Notes under the pieces: model-generated
What the model was told of the DNA's origin: nothing
What the model saw: only the letters and a program-made list of their open reading frames with translations
Databases searched by the model: none
Shown here: piece after piece, positions 1-8,399 of the stretch
Layout: every line of letters begins with the position of its first letter
Position numbering within the stretch: the first letter of the stretch is position 1
Origin: Luteipulveratus flavus
GTDB lineage: Bacteria > Actinomycetota > Actinomycetes > Actinomycetales > Dermatophilaceae
Length of the DNA stretch: 64,000 nucleotides
NCBI RefSeq assembly: GCF_029439465.1
Contig: NZ_JAROAV010000037.1
Span: 43,524-107,523 of the forward strand
Reading direction: 5' to 3'
Position numbers and translations under genes: made by a program

Positions 1-1
1 G

Positions 2-268
2 ATGCTGGGCCTCGGCCGGGCGCTCGGCGAGACCATCGCCGTCATGTTCATCGTGTCGTCGCTGCCCGATGGTGCGCCGTGGAGCTGGTCCATCTTCAAC
101 GGCGGTGAGACCTTCGCGTCCAAGATCGCCAACAACGCCGGTGAGTTCGACTCGCCGTCCAAGACCGGCGCCTACATCAGCGCGGGCCTGGTCCTTTTCG
201 TCCTGACGTTCGTCGTCAACGCGATCGCGCGGATCGTCATCGAGCGCCGGAAGGCCTTCACCGAATGA
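2..268 (+). CDS. pstC: Phosphate ABC transporter permease PstC, C-terminal part (gene starts before window)
   Basis: The last 88 residues of the inner-membrane permease PstC, which with PstA forms the channel of the high-affinity phosphate importer. The segment starting [15 protein letters not shown] is the conserved permease cytoplasmic loop with its GET motif. A final hydrophobic helix (about [17 protein letters not shown]) and a basic tail follow. The stop overlaps the pstA start by four bases (ATGA), so the two permease genes look translationally coupled. pstS and the PstC N-terminus would lie upstream, outside the window. Confidence 0.93.
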   Translation: MLGLGRALGETIAVMFIVSSLPDGAPWSWSIFNGGETFASKIANNAGEFDSPSKTGAYISAGLVLFVLTFVVNAIARIVIERRKAFTE

Positions 269-1188
269 GCACCCTCGACACCACCTCCGGGTCGGTCCCG
301 CAGACCGCACGTCTCACCAGCGGGCTCGGGCCGAAGTCCTCCAGCCGCGCCATCAAGGACCGCGCCGCGACCGTCGTGATGTGGCTGGCGTTCCTCATCG
401 CCATGGTGCCGCTGGTCTGGATCCTCGCCACGGTCGTCATGAAGGGCGGCAGCCTGCTGCTGCACGCCGACTGGTGGACCCACTCCCAGCAGGGCATCAC
501 CAACCGCGAGGAGGGCGGCGGCGCCGCCCACGCCATCCAGGGCACGCTCATCCAGGCGGCCATGACGGCGCTGATCGCCGTGCCGATCGGTGTCCTGACC
601 GCCGTCTACCTCGTCGAGTACGGCGGCGGGAGGTTCAAGCGGGTCGTCAGCTTCATGGTCGACATCCTCACCGGTGTCCCGTCGATCGTCGCGGCGCTGT
701 TCGTCTACGCGGTGTGGATCACGACGCTCGGCTTCGACCGCATGGCGTTCGCGGTCTGCCTGGCCCTGGTGCTGCTCATGGTGCCGGTCGTCGTCCGCTC
801 CACCGAGGAGATGCTCAAGCTCGTCCCCAACGAGCTGCGCGAGGCGTCGTACGCCCTCGGTGTGCCCAAGTGGAAGACCATCACCAAGGTGGTCCTGCCC
901 ACCGCGTTCTCCGGCATCGTCACCGGCGTCCTCCTCGGCCTGGCCCGCGTCATGGGCGAGACCGCGCCGCTGCTGATCCTCGCGCCGTACTTCCGGTCGA
1001 TCTCGACCAACCTGTTCGACGGCCTGATGGGCACGCTGCCCACGATGATCAACGCCGGCCGCGACAACATGGCGATCGAGGCCAACTCCGAGCGCGTGTG
1101 GGCGTCCGCGTGCACGCTGATCGTGCTGATCCTCGTCCTCAACCTGCTGGGCCGGCTCATCAGCCGGTTCAACAAGCTCGACCGCTGA
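265..1188 (+). CDS. pstA: Phosphate ABC transporter permease PstA
   Basis: Second membrane subunit of the Pst phosphate importer, 307 residues, normal for the family. A cytoplasmic N-terminus of about 35 residues precedes a first helix ([19 protein letters not shown]). The binding-protein-dependent permease domain follows, with the EAA-type coupling loop around residues 190-205 ([14 protein letters not shown]) that contacts PstB. The late motif [11 protein letters not shown] mirrors the GET motif of PstC. The ATG overlaps the pstC stop. pstB follows after about 40 bases in the same operon. Confidence 0.95.
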   Translation: MSTLDTTSGSVPQTARLTSGLGPKSSSRAIKDRAATVVMWLAFLIAMVPLVWILATVVMKGGSLLLHADWWTHSQQGITNREEGGGAAHAIQGTLIQAAMTALIAVPIGVLTAVYLVEYGGGRFKRVVSFMVDILTGVPSIVAALFVYAVWITTLGFDRMAFAVCLALVLLMVPVVVRSTEEMLKLVPNELREASYALGVPKWKTITKVVLPTAFSGIVTGVLLGLARVMGETAPLLILAPYFRSISTNLFDGLMGTLPTMINAGRDNMAIEANSERVWASACTLIVLILVLNLLGRLISRFNKLDR

Positions 1189-1230
1189 CCGCCCCTCCCC
1201 CGCAGACCACGCAACAAGGAAGTAACCCAC

Positions 1231-2007
1231 ATGGCCAAGCGCATCGACGTCAGTGACCTGAACGTCTACTACGGCGACTTCAAGGCAGTCGAGGGCGTCA
1301 GCATGACCGTGGAGCCCCGCTCCGTCACCGCCTTCATCGGCCCGTCCGGCTGCGGGAAGTCGACCTTCCTGCGCACCCTCAACCGCATGCACGAGGTCAT
1401 CCCCGGCGGCCGGGTCGAGGGGAAGGTCATGCTGGACGACCAGGACCTGTACGCCGCCGACGTCGACCCGGTGGGCGTCCGGCGGACGGTCGGCATGGTG
1501 TTCCAGCGGCCGAACCCGTTCCCGACGATGTCGATCCGCGACAACGTCGTGGCCGGCCTGCGGCTGAACGGCGTCAAGAGCAAGAAGGCCCTGGACGAGG
1601 TCGCCGAGAAGTCGCTGCGCGGCGCGAACCTGTGGAACGAGGTCAAGGACCGCCTCGACAAGCCGGGCGCCGGTCTGTCCGGTGGTCAGCAGCAGCGGCT
1701 GTGCATCGCCCGCGCGATCGCGGTCGAGCCGCAGGTGCTGCTGATGGACGAGCCGTGCTCGGCGCTCGACCCGATCTCGACGCTGGCGATCGAGGACCTG
1801 ATCAACCAGCTCAAGGAGACGTACACGATCGTGATCGTGACGCACAACATGCAGCAGGCGGCGCGCGTCTCCGACCGGACCGCTTTCTTCAACCTGGCGG
1901 AGACCGGGAAGCCGGGCAGGCTCATCGAGATGGACGACACCGCCACGATCTTCAACAACCCGAACGAGAAGGCGACGGAGGACTACATCTCCGGCCGTTT
2001 CGGCTGA
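1231..2007 (+). CDS. pstB: Phosphate ABC transporter ATP-binding protein PstB
   Basis: ATPase that powers phosphate import through PstC and PstA; 258 residues. Walker A is GPSGCGKST at residues 37-45, the Q-loop lies in [11 protein letters not shown], the ABC signature LSGGQQQR is near residue 150, and Walker B LLMDEP near 171 is followed by the D-loop SALDP and the switch His in VTHNMQQA. The C-terminal [18 protein letters not shown] is the usual PstB ending. An AAGGAAG ribosome site precedes the ATG. No phoU follows directly: the next gene is an acetyltransferase. Confidence 0.96.
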   Translation: MAKRIDVSDLNVYYGDFKAVEGVSMTVEPRSVTAFIGPSGCGKSTFLRTLNRMHEVIPGGRVEGKVMLDDQDLYAADVDPVGVRRTVGMVFQRPNPFPTMSIRDNVVAGLRLNGVKSKKALDEVAEKSLRGANLWNEVKDRLDKPGAGLSGGQQQRLCIARAIAVEPQVLLMDEPCSALDPISTLAIEDLINQLKETYTIVIVTHNMQQAARVSDRTAFFNLAETGKPGRLIEMDDTATIFNNPNEKATEDYISGRFG

Positions 2008-2056
2008 TCGATCGTTCGTGCAGGCGGGTGGTCGGCGCCGTCTACGCTCCGTGGTG

Positions 2057-2593
2057 ATGACCGAGGACCGAGTGGTGCGGGACGCCGACCGACCCGGCGA
2101 TGCGGGGGCCTGCGCGGCGATCTACGCGCCGTACGTCACTGACACCGCCATCAGCTTCGAGACGGTGGCGCCGAGCGCCGAGGAGATGGCGCAGCGCATC
2201 GAGCGGGCCCGCCGTACGCACGCGTGGCTGGTCCTGGAGGAGGCAGGCGCCGTGGTCGGGTACGCGTACGCCGGTCCGTTCCGGGAGCGCGCGGCGTACC
2301 GGTGGTCGTGCGAGGTGAGCGTCTACCTGAAGCAGGACCACGGTCGGCGGGGCGGCGGCCGGCTGCTGTACGACGCCCTGCTGGAGCGGCTGGTCGAGCG
2401 GGGCTACCGGACCGCGGCCGCCGGGATGACGCTGCCGAACGCTGCGAGCGAGCGGTTCCACGAGGCGATGGGCTTCGAGCCGGTCGGGACCTACCGCGGG
2501 GTCGGCTGGAAGCACGGCCGCTGGCGGGACGTGGCCTGGGCCCAGAAGGCGCTCGTCCCCTCGGACGAGGGCGACCCGGCCCCGCCGTCCTGA
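2057..2593 (+). CDS. GNAT-family N-acetyltransferase, phosphinothricin-acetyltransferase-like
   Basis: 178 residues. Acetyl-CoA-dependent N-acetyltransferase of the PAT/Bar-like subgroup: an N-terminal DAGACAAIYAPYV segment, then SFETVAPSAEEM, the central strand GYAYAGPFRERAAYRWSCE, the acetyl-CoA loop (HGRRGGGRLLYDALL, an R/Q-x-x-G-x-G/A variant) and the C-terminal GFEPVGTYRGVGWKHGRW typical of this subgroup. The ATG is preceded by two in-frame GTG codons (2051 and 2054) that could also serve as starts. The natural substrate cannot be read from sequence: members acetylate phosphinothricin-like compounds or amino acids such as methionine sulfoximine. Confidence 0.85.
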   Translation: MTEDRVVRDADRPGDAGACAAIYAPYVTDTAISFETVAPSAEEMAQRIERARRTHAWLVLEEAGAVVGYAYAGPFRERAAYRWSCEVSVYLKQDHGRRGGGRLLYDALLERLVERGYRTAAAGMTLPNAASERFHEAMGFEPVGTYRGVGWKHGRWRDVAWAQKALVPSDEGDPAPPS

Positions 2594-2603
2594 CCAGGAC
2601 GCG

Positions 2604-2780
2604 TCAGCTCGAGGACGCGACACCGAGCAGGCGGTCGATCTCGGCAAGGGTGAGACGGCGGGCCCGCAGCCGGGCGGCAGCCGCCAGCACGGCGACCAGC
2701 TCGATCTCCTCGCGCAGGTCGCGGTCGTTCACATCATCCCCTCCGTCGTCGTTGACCGAGGAGACGAGACTCCGCTCCAT
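2604..2780 (-). CDS. Small hypothetical protein
   Basis: 58 residues, acidic N-terminus, then a predicted helix (REEIELVAVLAAAARL) and a C-terminal LTLAEIDRLLGV segment. Short actinobacterial proteins of this shape, ending in an 'EIDRLLGV'-type helix, are frequent, but I know no function. An upstream in-frame GTG (2784-2786) is the alternative start. It converges on the acetyltransferase gene, whose stop lies 11 bases away. Confidence 0.55.
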   Translation of the reverse strand: MERSLVSSVNDDGGDDVNDRDLREEIELVAVLAAAARLRARRLTLAEIDRLLGVASSS

Positions 2781-2910
2781 GCTCACAGGTTAAGCGCCCA
2801 GTCACGGTTCCGGTAGGAACGAGAGGGCCGCGTTCTGCTGAGCCTGTGAGTCTCGTCACGGGTCCGCGTTCACTGCGGAACGTGCCTGACCCCGGTCTCA
2901 CAATGAAGAC

Positions 2911-3180
2911 GTGGGCGAACGGACGAAGAAGCGCAAGGAGCTGCGCGCGCAGCTCAAGCTGCTCAGCCATCGGGAGATCAAGGCCGAGGTGCCGTTGCAG
3001 GAGCCGGACGGCCACACCAAGGAGCGCGGCAGCTTCACCTACGGCTACTGCACCAGCTGCGACTGGCAGGGCCACGGGCGGCGCGCGCGCGACAAGGCGA
3101 GGCGGGATGCGCTGGAGCACCGGATGACATGCAAGGGCGTCCACGAGATCCGCGTGGCGACCACGGACGAGAAGAAGTAG
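2911..3180 (+). CDS. Small basic protein with a possible zinc-binding cysteine pair
   Basis: 89 residues, Lys/Arg-rich N-terminus (GERTKKRKELRAQLK). A GYCTSCDWQG motif (CxxC) near residue 47 and later H and C residues (EHRMTCKGVHE) could together form a C2HC zinc site. The GTG start is chosen because no ATG in this frame precedes the conserved-looking core. The ribosome site is weak. Function unknown; it may bind nucleic acid, judging only from charge and the CxxC. Confidence 0.6.
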   Translation: MGERTKKRKELRAQLKLLSHREIKAEVPLQEPDGHTKERGSFTYGYCTSCDWQGHGRRARDKARRDALEHRMTCKGVHEIRVATTDEKK

Positions 3181-3182
3181 GC

Positions 3183-3264
3183 GCGTCGGGCCGGGAAGCG
3201 CCTCACGGCGCGTGGCCGCTCGTAGCGGCGAATATTGGGACCCGGGGCTACCGCGGCCCGACGC
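3183..3264. other. Multi-stem inverted-repeat structure between converging genes
   Basis: An 11-bp perfect closing stem (GCGTCGGGCCG at 3183-3193 with CGGCCCGACGC at 3254-3264) encloses two further hairpins: GCGCC-TCAC-GGCGC at 3198-3211 and GCCGCT-CGT-AGCGGC at 3215-3229. It lies between the plus-strand small gene and the end of the minus-strand treZ operon. It could be a bidirectional terminator, but there is no T-run and the multibranch layout is also compatible with a structured RNA. Confidence 0.4.
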
Positions 3265-3342
3265 ACGAACAAGGCTAACCCGAGGCGACGCCGTTCTGTT
3301 CCCGGTTCGGCCGGACCGGGCGACCCGTCCGCCGATCGGTCG

Positions 3343-3978
3343 TCAGTCCAGCGTCCCGGTACGCCAGAGCGAGGCGGATCGTTGCAGGTCAGCGGCCGTC
3401 CCGAGGAGCGCGGACGCCGTCCGGGTCGCGGCCTGCGCGCCCGGCTCGTCGTGCCCGTCCTGGTCGTCCGCGCGGTGGGCGCGACCGATCGAGATCACCC
3501 GGCAGAACGCCGCAGCGCGCTCGAGCGCCACCGCGAGGTCACCCTCGAACACCCCGCGCAGGATCTCGTCGCCGAGAGCCTTGATCTGCTCCGGCCCGAA
3601 CGGGTCGGCCGCCCCGGCCACGGCGTGGGCCACGTCCGCGTGCCGCATCCCGGCGTCGTAGTCGGCCGCGGCCCCGACCGGGTCCCGGTGGACCCATTCC
3701 CGCAGCGTGTAGAGGCGCCACAGTGCTCCGGGCAGGCTGGTCGCCGGACGGGCCGCCCACAGCTCGGCCACGGTCGAGAGCCCGAGCTCGTCGACGAGGT
3801 GGATCAGCCGCGTACGCACCTGCGGATCCTGGGTCGCCCGTCCGGCACCGACCAGGACGGCAGCCGTCTCGTGGGCGACCTCGCTGACCTGGGCAGGGTC
3901 CGGCGACTCGCCCTCGATGTCCATCTCCGCAGGAGGCCGGAAGGCCGGGCGGCGAGGGCGTCCGGGCTGGTCGGTCAT
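3343..3978 (-). CDS. Hypothetical protein coupled to treZ
   Basis: 211 residues, mostly helical, no transmembrane segment. A Pro/Arg-rich N-terminus (MTDQPGRPRRPAFRPP) is followed by a helical body with LIHLVDELGLSTVAELWAAR and LPGALWRLYTLREWVHRDP. Its ATG overlaps the treZ stop by four bases, so it is translated with the trehalose genes. I do not recognise a known catalytic motif. Position suggests a link to trehalose or glycogen metabolism, or simple co-transcription. Confidence 0.75.
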   Translation of the reverse strand: MTDQPGRPRRPAFRPPAEMDIEGESPDPAQVSEVAHETAAVLVGAGRATQDPQVRTRLIHLVDELGLSTVAELWAARPATSLPGALWRLYTLREWVHRDPVGAAADYDAGMRHADVAHAVAGAADPFGPEQIKALGDEILRGVFEGDLAVALERAAAFCRVISIGRAHRADDQDGHDEPGAQAATRTASALLGTAADLQRSASLWRTGTLD

Positions 3979-5738
3979 GGCGTCGCGTGCTCCTTGAGGT
4001 GGGTGTGGCCACCGCCGTTCGGGCCTCGGATCACGACGCCGTCCGGGTGGACGACGGCCTTCTTGGCCCGCTCGGAGGCGCCCCGCGACCCGAGGACCGC
4101 CTCGCCCTGCGGGAGGTCGAGCGGCACGTCGTGGCCGGACAGGTTGACCACCACCGTATGCGCTCCGCGGTGGACGGTGATCACGCCGTCGACCCGGGTC
4201 ACCCGCGTCGAGGCCAGCGTCGAGTTCTGCAGGTCGGGGATGGCGCGCCGCAGCCGGATCAGCCAGCGGTACCAGTTGAGCAGGTCCGCATGCTCCGGCC
4301 GGTCCAGCTCCTCCCAGCGCAGTGTCGACGCCTGTGCCGTACGCGCGTCCTGCGGGTCGGGGACCTCGTTCGCCCAACCGTGCTCGGCGAACTCCGCTCG
4401 TCGCCCGAGGGACACCGCCGTGGCGAGCTCGGGCTCCTGGTGGTCGGTGAAGTACTGCCAGGGCGTCGAGGCACCCCACTCCTCCCCCATGAACAGCATC
4501 GGCGTGTACGGACCCGTCAGCAGCAGCGCCGCCGCGCACGCCAGCCGTCCCGGCGACACCAGGTGCGACAGACGCTCGCCGCCGGCGCGGTTGCCGACCT
4601 GGTCGTGCGTCTGCAGCGAGGCGACGAACCGCCAGCCCGGCAGCTCCGGCGGCACCGGGCGACCGTGCGTACGGCCGCGGAAGGAGGACCAGGTGCCGTC
4701 GTGGAAGAACGGCGTCGCGAGGACCTTCCCGATGGCGTTCGGGTCGGCGAAGTCGGCGTAGTAACCCTGGGTCTCACCCGTCAGCAGGACGTGCAGGGCG
4801 TGGTGGACGTCGTCCGCCCACTGCGCGTGGAGGCCGACCCCGCCGATGCCGCCGGGGCCGCGCCTGGCGACGGTGGCGGGGTCGTTGCGGTCCGACTCGG
4901 CGATGAGCGTCACCGGCCGGTCCAGCTCGTCGGAGAGCCGGTCGGCGTACTCGGCGAGCTCCTCGAGGAAGGTCGTGGCACGGTCGTCGACCATCGCGTG
5001 GACGGCGTCCAGCCGCAGCGCGTCGAGGTGGAAGTCGCGCAGCCACATCTCCGCGTTGTCCCGCAGGTAGCGGCGGACCTCGTCGCTCTCCCCGCCGTCC
5101 AGGTTGACCGCCCAGCCCCACGGCGTGTGGTGGCGGTCGGTGAAGTACGGGGCGAACTCCTGCAGGTAGTTGCCGCTCGGCCCCAGGTGGTTGTAGACGA
5201 CGTCGAGGCACACCCCGAGGTGGTGCTGGTGGCAGGCGTCGACGAACCGCTGCAGCGCGGCCGCCCCGCCGTACGCCTCGTGCACGGCGTACGGGGCCAC
5301 ACCGTCGTACCCCCAGCCGCGCCGGCCAGGGAAGGCGGCGACGGGCATCAGCTCGACCAGGGTCACGCCGAGCGAGGCGAGGTGGTCCAGATGCTCGGCG
5401 GCCGCGTCGAGGGTGCCCTCTGGAGTGAACGTGCCGATGTGCAGCTCGTAGATGATCGCGCCGTGCAGGCGGCAGCCGTCCCAGCCCTCGTCGTGCCACT
5501 CGTGGGCGTCGAGGTCGACCACCTCGGAGGCGGCGTGCGGGCCCTGGGGCTGGCTGAGGGAGCGCGGGTCCGGACGCGGGTCGCCGCCGTCGAGCCGGAA
5601 GGCGTACCGCATCCCGGGCTCGGGCTCGACGTCGCTGCTCCACCACCCGTCCGGGTCGCGGAACATCGGGGTGTCGGTGCCGTCCAGCACCAGACGCACG
5701 TCATCGCGAGTGGGCGCCCACACGCGAATCGGCTTCAT
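3975..5738 (-). CDS. treZ: Malto-oligosyltrehalose trehalohydrolase
   Basis: Releases trehalose from the maltooligosyl-trehalose made by TreY; 587 residues, normal length. An N-terminal E-set/CBM48-like domain (MKPIRVWAPTRDDVRLVLDG) precedes the GH13 barrel. Visible are the substrate-pocket motif VELMPVAAFPGRRGWGYDG, region I DVVYNHLG, region II with the nucleophile Asp (ALRLDAVHAM, about residue 243), region III with the acid Glu (LIAESDRND, about 280) and a later QTHDQVGNRAGGER. Its ATG abuts the treY stop. The end overlaps the start of the downstream unknown gene. Confidence 0.95.
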   Translation of the reverse strand: MKPIRVWAPTRDDVRLVLDGTDTPMFRDPDGWWSSDVEPEPGMRYAFRLDGGDPRPDPRSLSQPQGPHAASEVVDLDAHEWHDEGWDGCRLHGAIIYELHIGTFTPEGTLDAAAEHLDHLASLGVTLVELMPVAAFPGRRGWGYDGVAPYAVHEAYGGAAALQRFVDACHQHHLGVCLDVVYNHLGPSGNYLQEFAPYFTDRHHTPWGWAVNLDGGESDEVRRYLRDNAEMWLRDFHLDALRLDAVHAMVDDRATTFLEELAEYADRLSDELDRPVTLIAESDRNDPATVARRGPGGIGGVGLHAQWADDVHHALHVLLTGETQGYYADFADPNAIGKVLATPFFHDGTWSSFRGRTHGRPVPPELPGWRFVASLQTHDQVGNRAGGERLSHLVSPGRLACAAALLLTGPYTPMLFMGEEWGASTPWQYFTDHQEPELATAVSLGRRAEFAEHGWANEVPDPQDARTAQASTLRWEELDRPEHADLLNWYRWLIRLRRAIPDLQNSTLASTRVTRVDGVITVHRGAHTVVVNLSGHDVPLDLPQGEAVLGSRGASERAKKAVVHPDGVVIRGPNGGGHTHLKEHATP

Positions 5739-8399
5739 CTAGGACTGCCTCTCCAGCAGGGCCACCGGGAGCGTCGCCATCAGGTCGGCGCACCGGGCGG
5801 GCCCGTCGACGTCGTACGTGCGCCCGGTCAGCAGGTCGCGCCACGTCCCGGGCTCGAGTTCGACGGTAGCGTCCGACCAGCCGCCTGTGCGGTCTAGACG
5901 TCGACCTGCTCGCGTGGTGAGCACGGCCACGGCGCTCCGCCTGCTCCGGCCGAGCACGCCGGCGACCAGCCCCGGCTCGTGCCGGCGCACGAACCCGACC
6001 ACGTGCTCGCTGCTGGAGACCACCGGTGCGTACGTCGCCTGGGCGCCGAACAGCTCCGGCACCCGCTGCCTCAGCTGCAGCGCCGTCCGGGTGACCAGCA
6101 TCTTCGCCTCGTCCAGCCCCCCGCTGGTTGAGCCGTCGCCACCCCCGCTGGTTGAGCCGCCGCCCCCACCCCCGCTGGTTGAGCCGTCCACACTCCCGCT
6201 GGTTGAGCCGTCCCCACCCCCGCTGGTTGAGCCGTCCGCACCCCCGCTGGTTGAGCCGTCCGGAGCGCTAGCGAAGGACGAGTCGAAACCCGGTGACGTC
6301 CGGGGAGAGTCTCCGTCCGCGGCTACGGGGGTCTCGATACGGCTCGCCCTGGGGGGCTCGCCTACTCGACCGGCGGGTGCGACATCGTCCCGGCCGGTGA
6401 GGGCGCGGCGGGCGGCGTAGTCGACGGGGCGGCGGTTGTCCGGGTCCACCAGCGACAGGTCGACCACCTCGCAGCCCTGGTAGGTGTCCGGCACGCCGGG
6501 CAGCATCAGCTGAAGCAGCTTCGCGCCGAGCGTGGTCGCGGCGATGGCGCCGGCGTTCGCCTCGAGCGCCGCGTCGATGGCGTCCTTGAGCGGGCCGCCC
6601 TTGGTCACGCCGATCGCGAGGTCGATGACGCGCTGCTCGTACGCCTCGTCCCCGTCGACCCAGGCGGTGTGCACCTTCGCCTCGCGCAGGGCCTTGCGCA
6701 GGTACTCCGACAGCCGCTCCCCGCCGATGTCACCGACGCCGGCGAGGGTCTGCCACACCAGGTGGCCGGTCGGCCGGTCGACGCCCGCCTCGTCGGCCGC
6801 GACCCGAGCCGCCGCCGAGCAGGCCGCCCACGCGTCCGGGTCGCCGGCGAGCGCGAGCAGCCGAGCACGCACGTCCTCGCTTCGCTTGTTGTCGTGGGTC
6901 GACAACGTGGTCATGCCGAGCGGCCAGTGCTCCTGCTGCCAGGCCGCCCAGTCGTGCAGCGCCTGCGGGCTCGCGTCGGCGACGACGGTCGGGTCGCCGC
7001 CGACCTCGTTCAGGGCGACGAGGCGGTGCCAGCGGTAGAACGAGGTGTCCTCGATGCCCTTGGCCATCACCGGACCCCAGGTCTGCTGCAGCCGGATGCC
7101 GAAGTCGGTCGCGGCCTCGTCGTCGTCGGCCAGCACGGTCAACGGGATGAGCGCGGTCAGCTCCGGCTCGAGGTCCGGACGCTGCCCGATCGCCCCCGCG
7201 AACGCGTCGGTGAGGCGAGCACGCGTCGTCCGGGTCATCCGGTGGTCGGGCCGGACGTACGCGCGGTACACCTCGCCGGCGACCAGCAGCTCCACGACGG
7301 CCTCGCGCAGCCGCTCGGGGTCCAGGTCGGGCAGCGTCTCGCGCGCCCGGCGGGTGAGGCGCTCGACCTCGGGGGCCAGCGACTGGTCGACGACCTGCCG
7401 CTTGGACTCCTGGACCGTCGTCTCGAACGAGCGGTTACCGTCGGCGTCCGCCCAGGTCTGGTCGAGGACGGGCGCGCTCGCGGGGTCGGTCAGGGCGATC
7501 TGCACGGCCCGGATGGCGTCGTACCCGGTGGTGCCCTCGCAGCGCCAGTCCCGCGGCAGCCGCTCCCCCGGCTCGAGGATCTTCTCGACCCAGACGGGCG
7601 TGCCCTTCTCGCAGGCGGCGCTGAGGCGTTCGAGGTACCCCGTCGGATCGGCGAGGCCGTCCGGGTGGTCGATGCGGAAGCCGTCGATGAGCCCGCGGTG
7701 GTGCAGGTCGAGCAGCAGGGCGTGGGTGACGTCGAAGACCTCGGGCAGCTCGACGCGGATGGCGATCAGGCCGTCGACCTCGAAGAAGCGCCGGTAGTTG
7801 AGCACCTCGTCCTTGTCGCGCCAGCTGGTCAACCGGTAGTGCTGGCGCTGCAGGATCTCACCCACGTCGTCGCCGGTGTCGGTGCCGAGCGCGACCGGGT
7901 AGACGTGGTCGAAGTAGCGCAGGACGGGTTCGCCATCCAGCTCGTCCAGACGAATCTCATTGTCGCTCAGGGCTTCCAGGGTCGGCTTGCCGAGTACGGG
8001 CAGCCCGATCCGGCCACCGCCGGCCTTCCAGTCGATGTCGAACCAGTCGGCCGTCGGGGCGTCGCGGCCCTCCTTGAGCAGCTGCCAGACCTGGTGGTTG
8101 TCCGGCGTCTCGAACGCCATGTGGTTGGGGACGACGTCGACCACGATCCCGAGGTCGTACGCGTGGGCGCGCGCGGCCAGCGCCTCGAACCCCTCGATGC
8201 CGCCGAGCTCCTCGCTGATGTGCGAGTGGTCGGTGACGTCGTACCCGTGCATCGAGCCGCGGACGGCCTGCAGGATCGGCGACAGGTAGAGGTGGGAGAC
8301 GCCCAGACCGGCGAGGTAGTCGACCTGCTCGGCGGCATCGGCGAACGTGAACCCGGCGTGCAGCTGCAACCGGTACGTCCCGGTGACCGGGCGGCTCAT
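5739..8399 (-). CDS. treY: Malto-oligosyltrehalose synthase with a repeat-derived insertion
   Basis: Intramolecular transglucosylation of maltodextrin ends to a trehalosyl end; 886 residues, longer than usual (about 750-830). The N-terminus TYRLQLHAGFTFADAA and SHLYLSPIL, region I VVDVVPNHMAF, the nucleophile in GFRIDHPDGLADP (about residue 240) and the acid in VWVEKILEPGE (about 270) identify it. The normal DPDNRRPVDYA motif is followed by a foreign stretch of about 90 residues (about 668-760). This stretch holds AGRVGEPPRASRIET, SPGFDSSFASAPDGSTSGG and several DGSTSGGG units, and is encoded by dispersed repeats also found elsewhere in the window. The enzyme then resumes at DEAKMLVTRTALQLR. 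The start overlaps the helicase stop. Confidence 0.93.
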   Translation of the reverse strand: MSRPVTGTYRLQLHAGFTFADAAEQVDYLAGLGVSHLYLSPILQAVRGSMHGYDVTDHSHISEELGGIEGFEALAARAHAYDLGIVVDVVPNHMAFETPDNHQVWQLLKEGRDAPTADWFDIDWKAGGGRIGLPVLGKPTLEALSDNEIRLDELDGEPVLRYFDHVYPVALGTDTGDDVGEILQRQHYRLTSWRDKDEVLNYRRFFEVDGLIAIRVELPEVFDVTHALLLDLHHRGLIDGFRIDHPDGLADPTGYLERLSAACEKGTPVWVEKILEPGERLPRDWRCEGTTGYDAIRAVQIALTDPASAPVLDQTWADADGNRSFETTVQESKRQVVDQSLAPEVERLTRRARETLPDLDPERLREAVVELLVAGEVYRAYVRPDHRMTRTTRARLTDAFAGAIGQRPDLEPELTALIPLTVLADDDEAATDFGIRLQQTWGPVMAKGIEDTSFYRWHRLVALNEVGGDPTVVADASPQALHDWAAWQQEHWPLGMTTLSTHDNKRSEDVRARLLALAGDPDAWAACSAAARVAADEAGVDRPTGHLVWQTLAGVGDIGGERLSEYLRKALREAKVHTAWVDGDEAYEQRVIDLAIGVTKGGPLKDAIDAALEANAGAIAATTLGAKLLQLMLPGVPDTYQGCEVVDLSLVDPDNRRPVDYAARRALTGRDDVAPAGRVGEPPRASRIETPVAADGDSPRTSPGFDSSFASAPDGSTSGGADGSTSGGGDGSTSGSVDGSTSGGGGGGSTSGGGDGSTSGGLDEAKMLVTRTALQLRQRVPELFGAQATYAPVVSSSEHVVGFVRRHEPGLVAGVLGRSRRSAVAVLTTRAGRRLDRTGGWSDATVELEPGTWRDLLTGRTYDVDGPARCADLMATLPVALLERQS
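6126..6258. repeat. 24-bp tandem repeat inside treY (six units)
   Basis: The core GGTTGAGCCG occurs at 6126, 6150, 6177, 6201, 6225 and 6249, giving steps of 24, 27, 24, 24 and 24 bases. All steps are multiples of three, so the treY frame stays open and each unit is read on the minus strand as a GSTSGGxD-like octapeptide. The same core recurs as an intergenic repeat at 28383-28430. Confidence 0.9.
6244..6313. repeat. Dispersed palindromic element, family B, copy inside treY
   Basis: Runs from CCGCTGGTTGAGCCG through GGAGCGCTAGCG and GAGTCGAAACCCGGTGACG to GAGAGTCTCC. Near-matching copies lie between genes at 28378-28548 and inside the SPFH gene at 44256-44324 in the opposite orientation. Here it encodes SPRTSPGFDSSFASAPDGSTS within TreY (minus strand). 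Confidence 0.8.
6330..6375. repeat. Dispersed palindromic element, family A, copy inside treY
   Basis: 46 bp, from GGTCTCGATACGGCTCGCCC through GGGGGGCTCGCCTACTCG to ACCGGCG. Its reverse complement recurs nearly unchanged in the helicase gene (8812-8857) and the SPFH gene (44417-44462). It encodes AGRVGEPPRASRIET in TreY. Confidence 0.85.

Noticed and set aside
172..1845. A long minus-strand frame opposite pstA/pstB
   Set aside because: High-GC shadow: His/Arg/Asp-rich translation with no domain, lying across two strongly supported transporter genes.
6121..6260. Regularly spaced repeats as a CRISPR array
   Set aside because: The units are only 24-27 bases apart with spacers of about 14 bases, lie in a coding frame and have no cas genes nearby.
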